Source: Colletotrichum lupini
Taxonomy: Eukaryota; Ascomycota; Sordariomycetes; Glomerellales; Glomerellaceae
Assembly (NCBI RefSeq): GCF_023278565.1
Contig: NC_064679.1
Location: 5,084,001 to 5,148,000, forward strand
DNA: 64,000 bases
Direction of reading: 5' to 3'
This document shows, piece after piece, positions 47,579 through 59,147 of the stretch (position 1 is its first letter; each line of letters begins with the position of its first letter). The position numbers and the translations under genes were made by a program. The notes beneath the pieces are model-generated. The model was given only the letters and a program-made list of their open reading frames with translations. It searched no databases and was not told the DNA's origin.

Positions 47579-49454
47579 CGCGAGGTCGAAATGGTGATAG
47601 ACGCGTCCAAGAAACTTGTGGGTACACGCCAGAAGGAAGAGTCGAGAGAAGAGGAGCAAGGAAAGGTGAGCCAAGTGAGAGCGGAGGACGGATATGCCAA
47701 TGGAACAGGTGCCAAGAGCAAACGGCGAGGGGGACAAGGGGGGAAATAAGCCGGGGACGAATTGTATTTGTAGAGTGACCGGGGAGGAAGAAAAACACAC
47801 ACATCCAACAGCAGCGGGAATGACGAAATATACAGGATCACAGGGTCCGAAATAAAACGGCTTACGGGCGGGAATGGGGACCGAATGGTGCTGAATCCCG
47901 TTTTACCGTGCCCACTACACGCGCCGCTTCGGGTGGCTTCGCCTGTCGGATCGATCTTTTGTCTGCATTGCATACGCATATACGGTGCACATCTTCTCGA
48001 TCTAGTGCTCACGATCCCGTAGTAGCCGAGACGAACACCCGGGTCGCCATGTTTCTACTCTGGATAGCTTCAGCCCAGTGCACTGGATCAGTGAGTAAAA
48101 CCCCCGTACGTGCGTGGCACTGCAGGTATGGTGCTTTGAAATCGTGGTGACGACAGAGATGTTGTGTTGGTGCGCCCTTCTTTGAGTCTTTGCTGGTGCT
48201 GGTGGGACAGCCCGGCTCCGACTAGGCTTAACTCCGTCCTCTAGCGTGTAGAGGTGTGGTCCGGCAGCATAGCTTCCCGCCGTGTGTTCACAAAGTTATG
48301 CAAATTCGGCCCCCGAAAGACTCTTCAGGTTGTCAATCTCCCTCGCAAATACATGTAACCACCCCTGAACTTATCATACTCATTCCGTTGAGGTGGTGAT
48401 GGGAGCCTGATGTTTTATTGCCTCCTTCGTGTTTCGGAAGGACCCTGAAATAGATCAGATTGGGACCTTGAGATTTACGAGAGATACACGGTTACATGCA
48501 TCCAGGTGGCAAGGTAGCTTGGCGTTGGTAATCTTCATCCAAGTGTCGTCTATTGTTCTTAACTCTAACACCACAGACCACCAAAGCACAACATGAAATT
48601 ATAAAGATGTGACAGTCTGGTGTTGATGGGAGGAAGTTCATCTGAGTAATTCTGTCAGACTTGTCATTGAAATTGATGGACATTTCTTTTTAGAGTTTTC
48701 CCCGCGGATGCTACGTATGCCAAACCCGCTGCGGTTTGCGGGGACAGCCCGGTTACCATAGTTCTGGAACATTGAACATGAACACCGTCTGTGTATGCAT
48801 TCGGCTGTCGCAATCCTTTTTTTTTCCTTGCGTCTATATCTTATTGTTTACTTCTCCGGTCCGCATCGCATCGGAGTGATCTCGTGGAAGAGAGAACTTT
48901 GGAATGTGCTGTCGAGATGGCGCTCATCCTCAAGTGATTACAGCAGGTAGGCTGTTTTGATGCACGAATAAGGCCAGACTGACCGGTGCGACTCAACGAG
49001 TCATGGACCAGCAGATTCATAAATGTGAATTAGACCCGCTTTTTCGGAACGGCCTGCCTCCGGCGTGTCTGCATAACTCACGGGGCTGTTATTCGGAGTC
49101 GGGGCGGGTTTAGGATATCCTAACGCCAGAAGGCTCCCACGAGGTGCAGTAGTGAGTCAACGCTAGGCAAGGATGTCATTACTTTCAAATTTCAAAGATT
49201 GCATTCCCTAGGCATTGGATATTCTTTGATTTTCTAGTGCATGCGACACGTACTTACTTTTGTGAAATTGCAACTTCGCGTCTAGAAACCATGCCCACCT
49301 TGCTGAGAAGTCCCATACCTAAGGTAAGTAAGTATGTTTACGTGTACATTACCTATGCTCAGGTCACATTCAGCAAAGTTCAGTCAGTTTGTTGAATCCA
49401 CTTTCAGCTTCATTCCAAACGTTTAAGTTTCATTTCAAAGCCGATGGGAGCAGA
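47579..49454. other. Intergenic, MFS promoter and 3' flank of an SDR gene
   Basis: About 1.9 kb. No coding motif found. A pyrimidine-rich leader precedes the MFS start (left), and a T-run lies near 48818-48826. Short open frames on both strands are unsupported. Confidence 0.6.
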
Positions 49455-50264
49455 CTATCTCGAAGTATAACCTCCATCAACCATCAACGCAGACCCAGTC
49501 ACAAACGAACTCCTGCCGCCAGCCAAGTACAAAACACCATCGGCAATCTCCTTTGGACTTCCCATTCGTTGCATCGGCACCGCGGTCGAGACTCTCTCCT
49601 CCATCGCCTTCAACACCTCGGGGTTCTTGGTCGTCATTGGTGTCTCTGTGTACCCAGGGCAGATGGCATTGATGCGCAAGCCCTGGTTGGCATAATCCTC
49701 GGATGCAGTGCGCGTCAACCCGATGACGGCGTGCTTTGTCGTCGTGTATGCCGTAGAAAGTGTGATGCCCACAACACCCTGGATAGAGCCAAAGTTGACA
49801 ATGGACCCCTTTTGCAAAGGTCTGCCGTCAATTGTTGACAAAATCGGCTCTTGCTTCAGCATGATCTGCGCTGCCGCCCTCAGCACGTAAAACGTTCCGT
49901 TGATGTTCACGTCGAGAACCCGCTGCCAGTCTTCCGTCTTGGCGAACGCGGCGCCGCCCTTGTGCTTGATGGCGATGCCGGCGGCGTTGACAACATAGTC
50001 CAGCCTGCCAAACTTGGCTGCTGCTTCATTGACGACCTTGATGACTTCCTCCTCGTTGGCGATGTTGATGGGGTAGGTGAGCAACTCAATCTTGCGGTCT
50101 TTTCCGAACTCGGCTTCGATTTCCTCTTTGACTGTCTTGAGCGCGTCTGCGTTGAGATCTAGTAATGCGATACCCGCGGAGCCTTCTTGGGCGAAACCGC
50201 GAGCACATGCTCTACCAATGCCAGAGGCTGCACCTGTAACTAGAGCAAAGCCGGGGACGTCCAT
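49455..50264 (-). CDS. Classical short-chain dehydrogenase/reductase
   Basis: Predicted NAD(P)(H)-dependent oxidoreductase, single exon, 269 residues. Cofactor motif TGAASGIGRACARGFAQ (about 10-26), an acidic residue after strand 2 (ALLDLNAD) pointing to NAD(H) preference, the NAAG motif in YVVNAAGIAI, the active-site Ser in IVNFGSIQG and the catalytic pair in AYTTTKHAVIG (Y-x3-K), then PGYTETPM. Length and motifs fit 3-oxoacyl-ACP-reductase-like or alcohol dehydrogenases. An insert of about 15 residues precedes the Ser strand (EPILSTIDGRPLQKG). The substrate cannot be told. It lies 1.1 kb from the BVMO gene on the same strand. Confidence 0.92.
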   Translation of the reverse strand: MDVPGFALVTGAASGIGRACARGFAQEGSAGIALLDLNADALKTVKEEIEAEFGKDRKIELLTYPINIANEEEVIKVVNEAAAKFGRLDYVVNAAGIAIKHKGGAAFAKTEDWQRVLDVNINGTFYVLRAAAQIMLKQEPILSTIDGRPLQKGSIVNFGSIQGVVGITLSTAYTTTKHAVIGLTRTASEDYANQGLRINAICPGYTETPMTTKNPEVLKAMEERVSTAVPMQRMGSPKEIADGVLYLAGGRSSFVTGSALMVDGGYTSR

Positions 50265-51345
50265 GTTATGTGATTAAAGAGGTTTGGAGGAGGAAGTAAT
50301 TGATCAAAAGTTTAGTAATTGTAGTTGAGAAAGCTCAAGGTGATTAATGTCATGCAAATTGTCTATGATGATGTGCTCACAGTTCGTTGATGGTATCCTC
50401 AATAAGTAGTCCATCATCGCGATGTTGCGCATTCGGTGTTCTTAGGTATCGGGCGTGGCTTTCCATTGACGCTCAGGTATGACTTTCCCCATTTGATTCG
50501 GGTGTCTTGACTCCACCTACAGCGACCAACTCCCCCACCCGGCGCGCGGCGTCTGAGGGGTCATCCCGAGAAGCCGCGCTGGCCGATCATCTTGTGCGTC
50601 AGCTGCTGTTATCAAAAGACTAAATGTGACACTTCTTTATGGGCCAAGCCTTTGGCTGCTGGCGGGGTTGAAGAAAGATAGAGACATGTTTTACCCCGCG
50701 GCGATAGTCACATCAGCATTTGGCCGCATGCGCCCTATCAACAGGTCCTTGGTTTTAGTGTAGGGACCCGATGTCGGACATCACGCATATCGTGTTCCGC
50801 GCCGATGTTAGTCAATGAATGCTCACATCTAATATTTCGATTGATCAAAGTCATGCTGCCTCTATGGCTAATGTTTGCTAAGTACGTTTGATAAGGTAGT
50901 TGATACAACGTGGGTGAGGTCATAGCCTTCGTCCTAGCGGCACCGCGTTGTGATGATAGGCTTCTCCTTGTTTGCAGATGACCAAAGGTTTTTGCATCCA
51001 ACTGTGACATATTGTAGCAATCATTCTATTTCGATTAGGAATCTATGTCTAGACCATATGTTTCTTGGTGTTCCGTCTTGGTCAGGCCCTTCTAAGAACG
51101 ACTGAGCTGTGCTATGCTTAACCTCAGCTCAATCAGCGAGCATATTGCATCGTTTTCAGACTACCTTAGCATGCAAGCACACATACGCTTAATCGAGACT
51201 CTCCAAGACAACAGAATCCACACGAGAATGAGAGACAAAAGATAGACTTGAGACTTGTAACTTGGGCGACGCATTACTTGCACTAGAGGATTTTGGTAAA
51301 GTTAATGCGAACCAAATTTTGTAATTGACATGGATAATCTAAAAT
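50265..51345. other. Intergenic, SDR promoter and BVMO 3' flank
   Basis: About 1.1 kb without recognisable genes. A CCGCGG palindrome occurs near 50697, a possible Zn2Cys6 half-site pair, but this six-mer also occurs by chance elsewhere. Confidence 0.55.
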
Positions 51346-53046
51346 CTACAACTTGACACCCTTAGCCTGCCTGGCAAACGTAAGCCCCTGGTAACCAGAC
51401 TCTTTAACCTCCCTGCACCGTCTCTGGAACTCCTGCGCAGATCCACCATATCTGACAACGCTTCTAACCTGCTTGCCCTTAATGTTCGTGTTGACACCCG
51501 TCATCCAACTGTCAACCTCGTTAACAAGTGATCCCTTGCTGCACTCGAACACATGCTCTGTCCAGCCGTCCGCGGCCTCCTGTGTTGCCTCCGCATACGT
51601 GTATCCCCTATCACGGCAAAACTTCAACAAATCCACAACAACCTGTACGGCGTGCTCAATGTTTCTGGTCGCGTTGCCAAACGGCTGATGCGGGCCGAGA
51701 ACCATAAACATGTTGGGCATAGAGGGTACCGTCATGCCGAGGAACGTGTAGGGTCTGTTATCGACCCAAACGGCTCGCTCGCCTTTGGGTGTTCCACTCG
51801 GCGCAATCAGTGGCCGTCCATCTTTGCCTTGCCACTCGATTGCGCTGAAGGAGCCTGTAATGGCATCGAAACCAGTGGCGTAGATCAGGATGTCGAGCTC
51901 GTGCTCCTTGCCGTCGGATGTGATTATGCGGTCAGATTTCACCTCAGAGACCGGGGCCTTCTTGAGGTCAACGAGGTGCACGTTGTCTTGGTTGAAGGCC
52001 TCGAAGTAGCCGCTCTCCAACGGCACACGACGGGTACCAAAACCGTGCGTCTTGGGGATCAGAGACTCGGCCACCTCCGGGTCGTGTACTCTTCCCCTAA
52101 TCTTGTCTGCGATGAAGTTGGAATACAGCTCATTGGCTTGGCGATCCGTATATGTGTCGCTAAAGAGACCCTGCCACTTGCCGAAGCCCGGCTCGTTGTA
52201 TAGTTTCTCCCAAAGGGCGAGGCGCTCTTCTGCCGTAACCTCCATGGACTTGCGTGGGTCCGCCATGTGCATGAAACCTGAGGGTGTGGAGCGGCAGATG
52301 CCGAAAATGTTATCATAGTCTTTCTTAAGCTCTTCCATTTTCTCTGGCGAAATCTCGTAGTTGCGCAAGGGGACGGTCCATGTTGCCGTTCTTTGGAATA
52401 CGCTGATGGACTTGATGCTTGGCTCTTTTGACAGTGCGGTGATAGTCTGGATGCCGGTGGCACCGGTCCCGACAACGCCGATACGCTTGCCAGCAAAATC
52501 GCGGGCAAGGTTCAAGTCTGTCGGCCACCGCGATGTGTGGAAAGACGTGCCCTTGAAATTCTCAATGCCGGGGATAGCTGGTAGTGATGGTGTCGAAAGG
52601 AAGCCGATACAGCTGAGGAAGAAAGTGGTGATGTATTGGTTGCCGTCCTGGTCGACAAATGTCCAGTTATGGGCATCGTCGTCCCAGCGAGCTGATTTGA
52701 CCGTGGTGTTGAACTGAATATGTTTGTAGAGGTCGTTCCTCTCTGCAAAGCGCTTGATATACTTGTGTGTCTCGGGCTGAGGGGAGAAGGCCTCCTTCCA
52801 GTGCCATTCCTCCAAAAGACCCTTGTCAAAGGAGTAGCTATAGGACACAGACTCGCAGTCGAACCGGCATCCGGGGTAGCGATTCCAGAACCACGTTCCA
52901 CCGACGTCTGCACCGTTGTCGAGGACCTTTACCCTGCAATCGGGCATTTGCTCCCGAATGTGGTGCAGACTAGCAAGGCCGGATAGGCCTGAGCCAATGA
53001 TGAGAACATCATACGTCTCTTTCACAGGGGTCGGAATAGAGCCCAT
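51346..53046 (-). CDS. Baeyer-Villiger-type flavin monooxygenase (class B)
   Basis: Predicted FAD- and NADPH-dependent enzyme inserting oxygen next to a ketone. Single exon, 566 residues from the ATG at 53046 (MGSIPTPVKETYDVL); the upstream in-frame ATG at 53088 lacks a family match. Key marks: the first Rossmann GSGLSG at 18-23, the GGTWFWNRYPGCRFD loop near 49-63, the BVMO fingerprint FxGxxxHxxxWP at 164-175 (FKGTSFHTSRWP) and the second Rossmann GVVGTGATG at 190-198. YATGFDAITG and GPHQPFGNATRNIEHAV follow toward the C-terminus. This set is that of cyclohexanone/steroid-type BVMOs. It lies between the SDR and the amino-acid permease, all on the minus strand. Confidence 0.93.
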   Translation of the reverse strand: MGSIPTPVKETYDVLIIGSGLSGLASLHHIREQMPDCRVKVLDNGADVGGTWFWNRYPGCRFDCESVSYSYSFDKGLLEEWHWKEAFSPQPETHKYIKRFAERNDLYKHIQFNTTVKSARWDDDAHNWTFVDQDGNQYITTFFLSCIGFLSTPSLPAIPGIENFKGTSFHTSRWPTDLNLARDFAGKRIGVVGTGATGIQTITALSKEPSIKSISVFQRTATWTVPLRNYEISPEKMEELKKDYDNIFGICRSTPSGFMHMADPRKSMEVTAEERLALWEKLYNEPGFGKWQGLFSDTYTDRQANELYSNFIADKIRGRVHDPEVAESLIPKTHGFGTRRVPLESGYFEAFNQDNVHLVDLKKAPVSEVKSDRIITSDGKEHELDILIYATGFDAITGSFSAIEWQGKDGRPLIAPSGTPKGERAVWVDNRPYTFLGMTVPSMPNMFMVLGPHQPFGNATRNIEHAVQVVVDLLKFCRDRGYTYAEATQEAADGWTEHVFECSKGSLVNEVDSWMTGVNTNIKGKQVRSVVRYGGSAQEFQRRCREVKESGYQGLTFARQAKGVKL

Positions 53047-53919
53047 GATTTTCGGGGTGGTTTCAAGGAACAGACTGAAAAGAATCAAGTTTGATTTTGA
53101 GATTTGTCTGTACTAATCAAGTCTTGATAGGAATGCTTGACAAAATGCTTCTTGTGCCACATTAAGATCTTATTCTTCGAAGTCTGTGAGATGTCTAAAT
53201 AGCCGACGACTCGCCCTTGACATAAGACATTTCCCTTAGCAAATAGAATTCCGCTGAGAAAGTATCTGCACAACTTTCCCGTCCCATCTATCACAGCATT
53301 ATCCGCCCAACTTGTTCACGTCAAACATCAGCCGCTCCCATGTGGGGCTTATCTGAGGTGGCGGCCCCGAATCGGGGATGACTTGCCAACTCTGGATTTG
53401 GGTGGTGTTGACCAAAGTTCGCTTATCGGGCCCCTCCCCCGCATCGGCCAAGTCATAGGCTAGCTCCAAGGGGAACCCTTCCCTAAAGGAACCCTAGTCA
53501 GACTATACAGCATTCTCAAGCATGCAAAAGCGTCGAATCATCGAGATGTCAAGCTGTCAGTCTATCTAAAGGTCATATGGTGCAGCTGAGCGCTTTCCGA
53601 GCTGCCGCCGATAGGGCGTGTGAGTGCGGTACCGAGCAATCAATTTGTCACACTTCAACACTATGGAGTCGCAGCTGAGATTGGGGTTCATGATATGGTA
53701 TGAACGTCAAGAATACAATGTAAATTGGCATCCCATATCAAGTTCCGGGAGGCACATAGTCCAGTCAATTCATATGGACGCAACTTCGAGCAAGCACGGA
53801 GTCCATCATTAGAGCCCATTCATTGCGTTTCTAACCACAATAGTGCTTCAATTCGAATTGACGTATTCCCTACTGTGCCTAAGCTGTACTACATGTATAT
53901 CAACACCTGCAATTGACAA
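53047..53919. other. Intergenic, BVMO promoter and permease 3' flank
   Basis: About 870 bp with only short unsupported open frames. No RNA gene or repeat seen. Confidence 0.6.
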
Positions 53920-55626
53920 TCATTGCCAAATCAGAGAAATCTTGCGCCACCACGCGTTTGAATTGCCTTGCTTCTCCTTCTCAGCCTCATCCATGGCCGT
54001 CCACATTTCCGCCTCTGCTTCTACCTCCCGCAAATTGGTAGACAAGTCAACATCTTCAGGAGCATACAGCCAGGGATCCTTTCTTCCAACCGTGAGCTTG
54101 TGTCCAAAGTATGTAACCAGGAAAAGCGGAATGCCAATATACGCAGTCAAGAAGCTAGATGCAGAGAATCTTCCGGGGTAGAACACCGTGACTCCATTGG
54201 CGAAGAGGAGGAAGCCGAATGCAATCATGGAGATCCACGCTCCGTAGGGCTGACACCAGGACTGGTAAGGGACCTTGACGCCCTGCGCTTGGCAGGCCTT
54301 GCGGAAACGAAGGAAGATGAATGCGCACAGCACCCAAGAGGTGTATCCAGCGGTGTTTGTCAGACTAACGAACCAGTTGAAGACCACGCCAGCATCTGAG
54401 GAGACGCTCAGATACGCGAGAAGAGTGAAGCAACTCGATGCAAGGACGGCGTAAATGGGAAGACCGTAGCTGTTGCAGCGTGTAAAGATTTTGGGTGCGT
54501 TGCCGGCAACTGCAAGAGAGTACAAGGATCTACTGGCCATGTAAAGGTATGAGTTTCCAGCACTCCAGGCGCTCGTGAGAATACCGGCGTTGACGACTGT
54601 GGGTAAACCATTGATCCCGGCGTTGCGGATTGCAATGACCCAAGGTGACGCATTAGCATTACCAGCACCGGACACAAGGCCCTCGGAGTTGGAGTTGCAG
54701 ATGGCTCCAATCGCCAACGAGCCGAGAAGGTAGAAAATGATGAGTCTGTAGAAGAACCGTCGGCTGGCAATGGGCAGGTTCTTGCGCGGGTTTCGCATCT
54801 CGCCACCCATGACGATGATAAGCTCTGGGCTGAAGTAGAACGAGAAGCCGGAAAACACCCAACCATAAAGGAAGGCAGTAAAGCGACCACCAGAGCCTGT
54901 GATGATGTACTCCTTGGTCGCACCTGGGTCAACCCAGTAGTAGAAACCCAGCCGTTCTCCGCTCGGCCCTCCACCAAGAATCAGAACCACTGAGAGAAGC
55001 AGAAGACCGATGAAGAGAATGATCTTCAGACTTGCAAACCAGAATTCGGTCTCTGCGTAAACAGCAACTGGTGATAGGTTGAGTCCGACGACGACAACAA
55101 GGAGGATCGTCAGCCAGACAGCATTGTGGACGTTGTTTGGCCAGTAGTTGATGATGACTGAACCAACTGTGATTTCGTAGGCGAGAATGATGCCAAAAGA
55201 ATACACATAGAGCCAACCAAGAGCGAATCCAAGGGATCGAGAAGTGTAGCGGTTGCAGTAGTACGACATGGAACTGCCCGAGATGGGGAGGAATGTGCCT
55301 ACTTCCATCACAGCCGTGACTATGCCGTAGACGAGAAGAGAAGTGAGGGCATAGGCCAGGAAGAGAAACGCCGGTCCGCCAGCAGCCAGGACCTGGCCGG
55401 ATCCTACGAAGAGACCAGTTCCAATGCTGCCACCAATGGCAATCATCTGGGCGTGACGCGACTTGACATTTCGCTTCGTGCCACCCTGGGCGACGAGATG
55501 AGTCTCGCCGTAGGTATTGCTTTCGAGTCGGCCGAGGTCTGAGTCGTGCGTTTTGCCATCATTGGCAGTGTCCGCGTAAATGCCCTCCCTCGAAAAGGGG
55601 GTTGCCGTGTCGTTGTCTAGAGCCAT
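53920..55626 (-). CDS. Amino-acid permease (APC superfamily, fungal YAT type)
   Basis: Predicted plasma-membrane amino-acid:H+ symporter. Single exon, 568 residues with about 12 hydrophobic helices. Characteristic segments are SRHAQMIAIGGSIGTGLFVGSG (helix 1), GTFLPISGSSMSYYCNRYTSRSLGFALGW, a GEMRNPRKNLPIASRR loop and SAGNSYLYMASRSLYSLAVAGNAPKIF. Fungal YAT permeases usually carry the HxxMIAIGG and GSMxxYxxRFxxxxxGFxxGW motifs seen here. Residues 1-55 and the tail after helix 12 (EDVDLSTNLREVEAEAEMWTAMDEAEKEK) are cytosolic. It diverges from the Zn2Cys6 factor at 56417. Confidence 0.93.
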   Translation of the reverse strand: MALDNDTATPFSREGIYADTANDGKTHDSDLGRLESNTYGETHLVAQGGTKRNVKSRHAQMIAIGGSIGTGLFVGSGQVLAAGGPAFLFLAYALTSLLVYGIVTAVMEVGTFLPISGSSMSYYCNRYTSRSLGFALGWLYVYSFGIILAYEITVGSVIINYWPNNVHNAVWLTILLVVVVGLNLSPVAVYAETEFWFASLKIILFIGLLLLSVVLILGGGPSGERLGFYYWVDPGATKEYIITGSGGRFTAFLYGWVFSGFSFYFSPELIIVMGGEMRNPRKNLPIASRRFFYRLIIFYLLGSLAIGAICNSNSEGLVSGAGNANASPWVIAIRNAGINGLPTVVNAGILTSAWSAGNSYLYMASRSLYSLAVAGNAPKIFTRCNSYGLPIYAVLASSCFTLLAYLSVSSDAGVVFNWFVSLTNTAGYTSWVLCAFIFLRFRKACQAQGVKVPYQSWCQPYGAWISMIAFGFLLFANGVTVFYPGRFSASSFLTAYIGIPLFLVTYFGHKLTVGRKDPWLYAPEDVDLSTNLREVEAEAEMWTAMDEAEKEKQGNSNAWWRKISLIWQ

Positions 55627-56416
55627 TGTAGACTGGGTCGACGAGGGGGATTCGGTAAGGTTGATTCAATTATGCATTCGAGGCAACTGAAGGATTTGTT
55701 TGGTTGTGAAACCAGTGCAGGTAAGGTAGTTGAGTACAGAGTCTCTTTCAACTTAAGTTGACTCTTGTATTGAATGAGGGCATTCTCTTGTCTTTTAAAC
55801 TACACATTACGACCACGTACACCGAATCCTGTTCCGGGGCCCTTAAGGTGAACCTTGTCTGGGCTGACAAGGGAGACCGGCACCGATACTACTTAGTGCC
55901 GACTCAGCTCGTTGTACTCTGGACGGAAGACATTGCAAGTCTTGGAAAAGCATGGATGGAGATAAGTTCCAGCCGTCCCTGTTCCTAACCCATCCGGGGC
56001 ATTAGGCGACTTGGCGAAGATACCAAGTGTAGTGGTCTCGAGTCAGATAGGAAAGCTTTCCCAGCTATCAGACGCCAAAACATGTACCCCAGGTTTACTA
56101 TGGGGTCACCGGGTCGTTCGCTATTCCCCCCGCTCTTATCAAAGGCCCCCGCTCCAACGGATGCGCTAAAGCCGCGTTATGCATTCTGTTGCGCACTATT
56201 CGTATCTCTCCGCGGACATCAATCCCGTCGTGTTGGTACAACCCTTGGCTAAATATGTTGCCCTCAGCCCCTTGATATAACTTTCCATATCCATTTGCGG
56301 AGTCCAGAGTATCAGCAGTTGATATCGCAAACGTTCAACGTGCGCCAAACCCTCCTGACGTCCTCCCATAAACCAAACAGGAAGTGGAATCCCGAGCCAA
56401 CTCTGGCTCACCCGGA
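55627..56416. promoter_or_regulatory. Divergent promoter of the permease and the Zn2Cys6 factor
   Basis: This 790-bp gap separates opposite start codons. It contains CCGCGGAC at 56210-56217, an inverted CCG/CGG pair of the kind many Zn2Cys6 proteins bind. The same eight bases occur at 59015-59022 upstream of the SDR at 59148. Self- or neighbour-regulation by the 56417 product is a hypothesis. Confidence 0.35.
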
Positions 56417-58720
56417 ATGGCCGATGCTAACAAACCACGACTGTCTATGCCCAAGGATGCGGACGCCCGGCGCAGTCGGTCCTTTGGCGGATGTGGAACT
56501 GTACGTCATCCCACCCATCACGCTGGTGAACCTGTGAAGTCTGGATAGACCGTAAACTGGAATCAAGGCGCTGACTTGCTTCAGTGTCGAAACCGCCGGA
56601 TGAAGTGTGACGAGGGTCGGCCGACATGCTCCATGTGTAGGGCCTCCAACCTCACATGCAGCGGCTATGAGAAGAATATCTTTTTCGACTTTGAGGAGAT
56701 TCCGAGCGTCGGAATGGCGCGCTTTCGGAGACCCTTGTTGACGGAATCCGAACGCGAGTCAATGAGTGACGAACTCGTCTCCAGCATTCCTCCGGCGTTG
56801 ACTCTTTGGCATATTGCCCAAATTGAGGACGAATGCGAGAGGGCACCGCTATCCCAAAGCGTTCAAATCAGTCGAGGTCCCTTCGGGGCCTTTAGAGTAC
56901 ATCGACTGTCAATGGAATCTTCAAAGGCTGCGCCCGAATCGAGTCCAGAGTCAAATAATCCCACAGTCGGCAGCCCTCCAAAGGCTGCGAAAGAGATCGG
57001 GGAGGACAGTCCTGAGGAGGCAGACGAAGAGCTCATGAATCCACCAGACGGTTCTCCGGCTCAAGAAACGACACCGTTACTTGGGCCTGCTCTTGCCTGC
57101 TTGGACCATCGTCCATTGAGCCCTCTTACTGAGTGGTGGAACACGAACGAATGGTGGAATATGGGTGATCTCCCAGACGCGAGCAATTGGTGGGACACGC
57201 CTGTGGAACTAGATCGCGTACGCGATATATCCGATAATGTCTCTTTCTCCGGCATGGAACAATATCCGAGGGTACCAATCCATGTCGCCTCTCAGGATGT
57301 TCAAGTATGCATACCGAGCATGTTTGCAGACACTCAGTCTCAGCAGCTTTCAACGCCAGAAAACTGCTCTATTGCCCCCGCAATCGACTACGCCGTTCCT
57401 CACGATGCGGTCTTCCTTCTGAGACACTACTCTACAACAGTCCTCCGAGGCTTCACGCCCTTCCGCCACAGCAAAACGCCATGGCATATCCTATTCATAC
57501 CATACGTCAAAAGTTGTCTAGCAGCACTAACACTCGGAGACGACATGGACCACGCCAGCCTAACGGCATTCTACGGCACGCTCGCCATCAGCGCCTCCAG
57601 CCTTGGTGGCATCTCTAACTCGCGCAAGTGGTCCGAACAGGCAAACAACTACAAGCAGCGCGCTCGCCACCACGTCCGACTCATGCTACAGACAGCCTAC
57701 GATGTACCCAAAAAGGCAAAGTACAAATCGATACTGATTGCTTTTCTGACAATGGTGCAAATCTCGAGCGTCTCCGGCAGCCGTGACCAAGTGGAGTGCT
57801 ATCTTCTAGAGGCGGAAAAGTTCATACGCGTCAAGGGGCTCAACAGGAAAAAGTCGCGCAAGGTCCGATTACTGCATCACTGCTACGCGTTCGAGCGGGT
57901 CTTGCACGAGACCACGTTCCCGGGGAGCACGCAGTCTCCTCACCGTCTCCACGTGCGAAAGGTAATTGAGACCAGCAATGCGAGTGCCTATAGCATAGAC
58001 AACCTGTCATTTCAGCTGGCGAGCTGGAGCAACCTCGACCAAGAAATGCTCAAGGTCAAGGGGCGGGAAGAAGGGGAGAACGATCTCCATCTCCAGATCC
58101 CGGGTGTCTGGCTCGCAACACTGTATCCCGAAATCTTTGGTATCCCAGAGATCTACATGTTCCTCCTTTCGCTCGTTATCCGGCTGGCTCGGTCAAAAGA
58201 AGATCCAGAGTACTCGAGTCCCGCAGGTCTGAAAGAGTTCATGTTCCGCGCCAAGGCAGTCGAGAGACGCATCCACCAACTCAGACGGCAGCCCGGATAC
58301 GTGATAGCAGACTTGCCCACCTCGGACCCGGAGATGCAGCACTGCCAGCAATTTCTAGATAATCTCTCCCAGGCCATGCTGCTTGCCTTGACCACATTCT
58401 TCTATCGGAGGGTGTACGACGTGGAGGCGGACATGTTACAGGATAAGGTTGTCGGTGTTCGGGATTGTTTGCTGCGGTTCGAGGCAACCGAGTCTGAGAT
58501 GGGGTACGGGTCAGCCAGGCTGGTGTGGCCTGCAGTGATTGCGGCGAGCGAGGCAGATGACCCAGAGGTGCGGGAATCGTTTGCACAGTTTTTCAGGGAC
58601 TGGGCGCGTCGGAGCGGTCTTCGTATCTTCAGCGATTCTCTCGCGGATGTCGAGAGACGGTGGGCCGACAAGGAATGTGTAGATAGCGGCGGCGCCACCG
58701 AGGCCATCTTGATATCGTAA
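56417..58720 (+). CDS. Zn2Cys6 fungal-type transcription factor
   Basis: Predicted nuclear DNA-binding regulator. Exon 1 is 56417-56500 (MADANKPRLSMPKD...), intron 56501-56584 (branch GCTGAC, acceptor CTTCAG), exon 2 56585-58720, giving 739 residues. The intron splits the zinc cluster. Joined, it reads C-x2-C-x6-C-x6-C-x2-C-x6-C (GGCGT then CRNRRMKCDEGRPTC and SMCRASNLTCSGY), a standard binuclear cluster at about residues 26-53. A polar Ser/Pro/Glu-rich region follows (about 130-215). The C-terminal two-thirds is helical, with HYSTTVLRGFTPFRHSKTPW and later helices resembling the fungal-specific regulatory domain PF11951. The position between permease and SDR suggests local control, not proven. 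Confidence 0.9.
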
Positions 58721-59147
58721 AATGCATATTACTGGCTGTTCTACATCTTCCGGTTTCAAATCTAGAGTGATATTGTGTGTAAGTAGGTTGCAGTCTTGCA
58801 GATGATGGAGGGTATGTGGCTGGATGTGCTGTCGAGCAGATAATATTCGACTTACCCCTTTTGGTGGGGTCTTTGCCACTCCTGCAAGGGGATAACTTTC
58901 CTATTCTGGGCCAACATATTTCGTGTAAGTTCTCCCCAAGATACCCCGCGCTTCTTCAACAGAAACGATTTCCGCTCGGTTACTTGCCTATGAGTTTGAC
59001 TGTCACTACCTATGCCGCGGACCGGTACCTCTACTTAATTAGAGGCACCAAGGGAGGCGTCAAGCATACTTGTTCATAGAAACCAGCTTCTCATCATCGT
59101 ATCCTGGCACAAGTTTACTTCACGCAAACACTAAGTCCGACCACACC
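58721..59147. promoter_or_regulatory. Spacer and promoter upstream of the second SDR gene
   Basis: This 427-bp gap carries CCGCGGAC at 59015-59022 with a further CGG at 59023-59025, and a perfect inverted repeat CCTCTA-N6-TAGAGG at 59028-59045, about 100 bp before the ATG. These could be operator-like sites for the adjacent Zn2Cys6 factor; inference only. Confidence 0.35.

Noticed and set aside
47579..47800. N-terminal 74-residue extension of the MFS transporter
   Set aside because: The extension looks like translated pyrimidine-rich leader; the ATG at 47578 has better context and the family-typical N-terminus.
51553..52203. 216-codon plus-strand open frame
   Set aside because: Antisense shadow of the BVMO gene.
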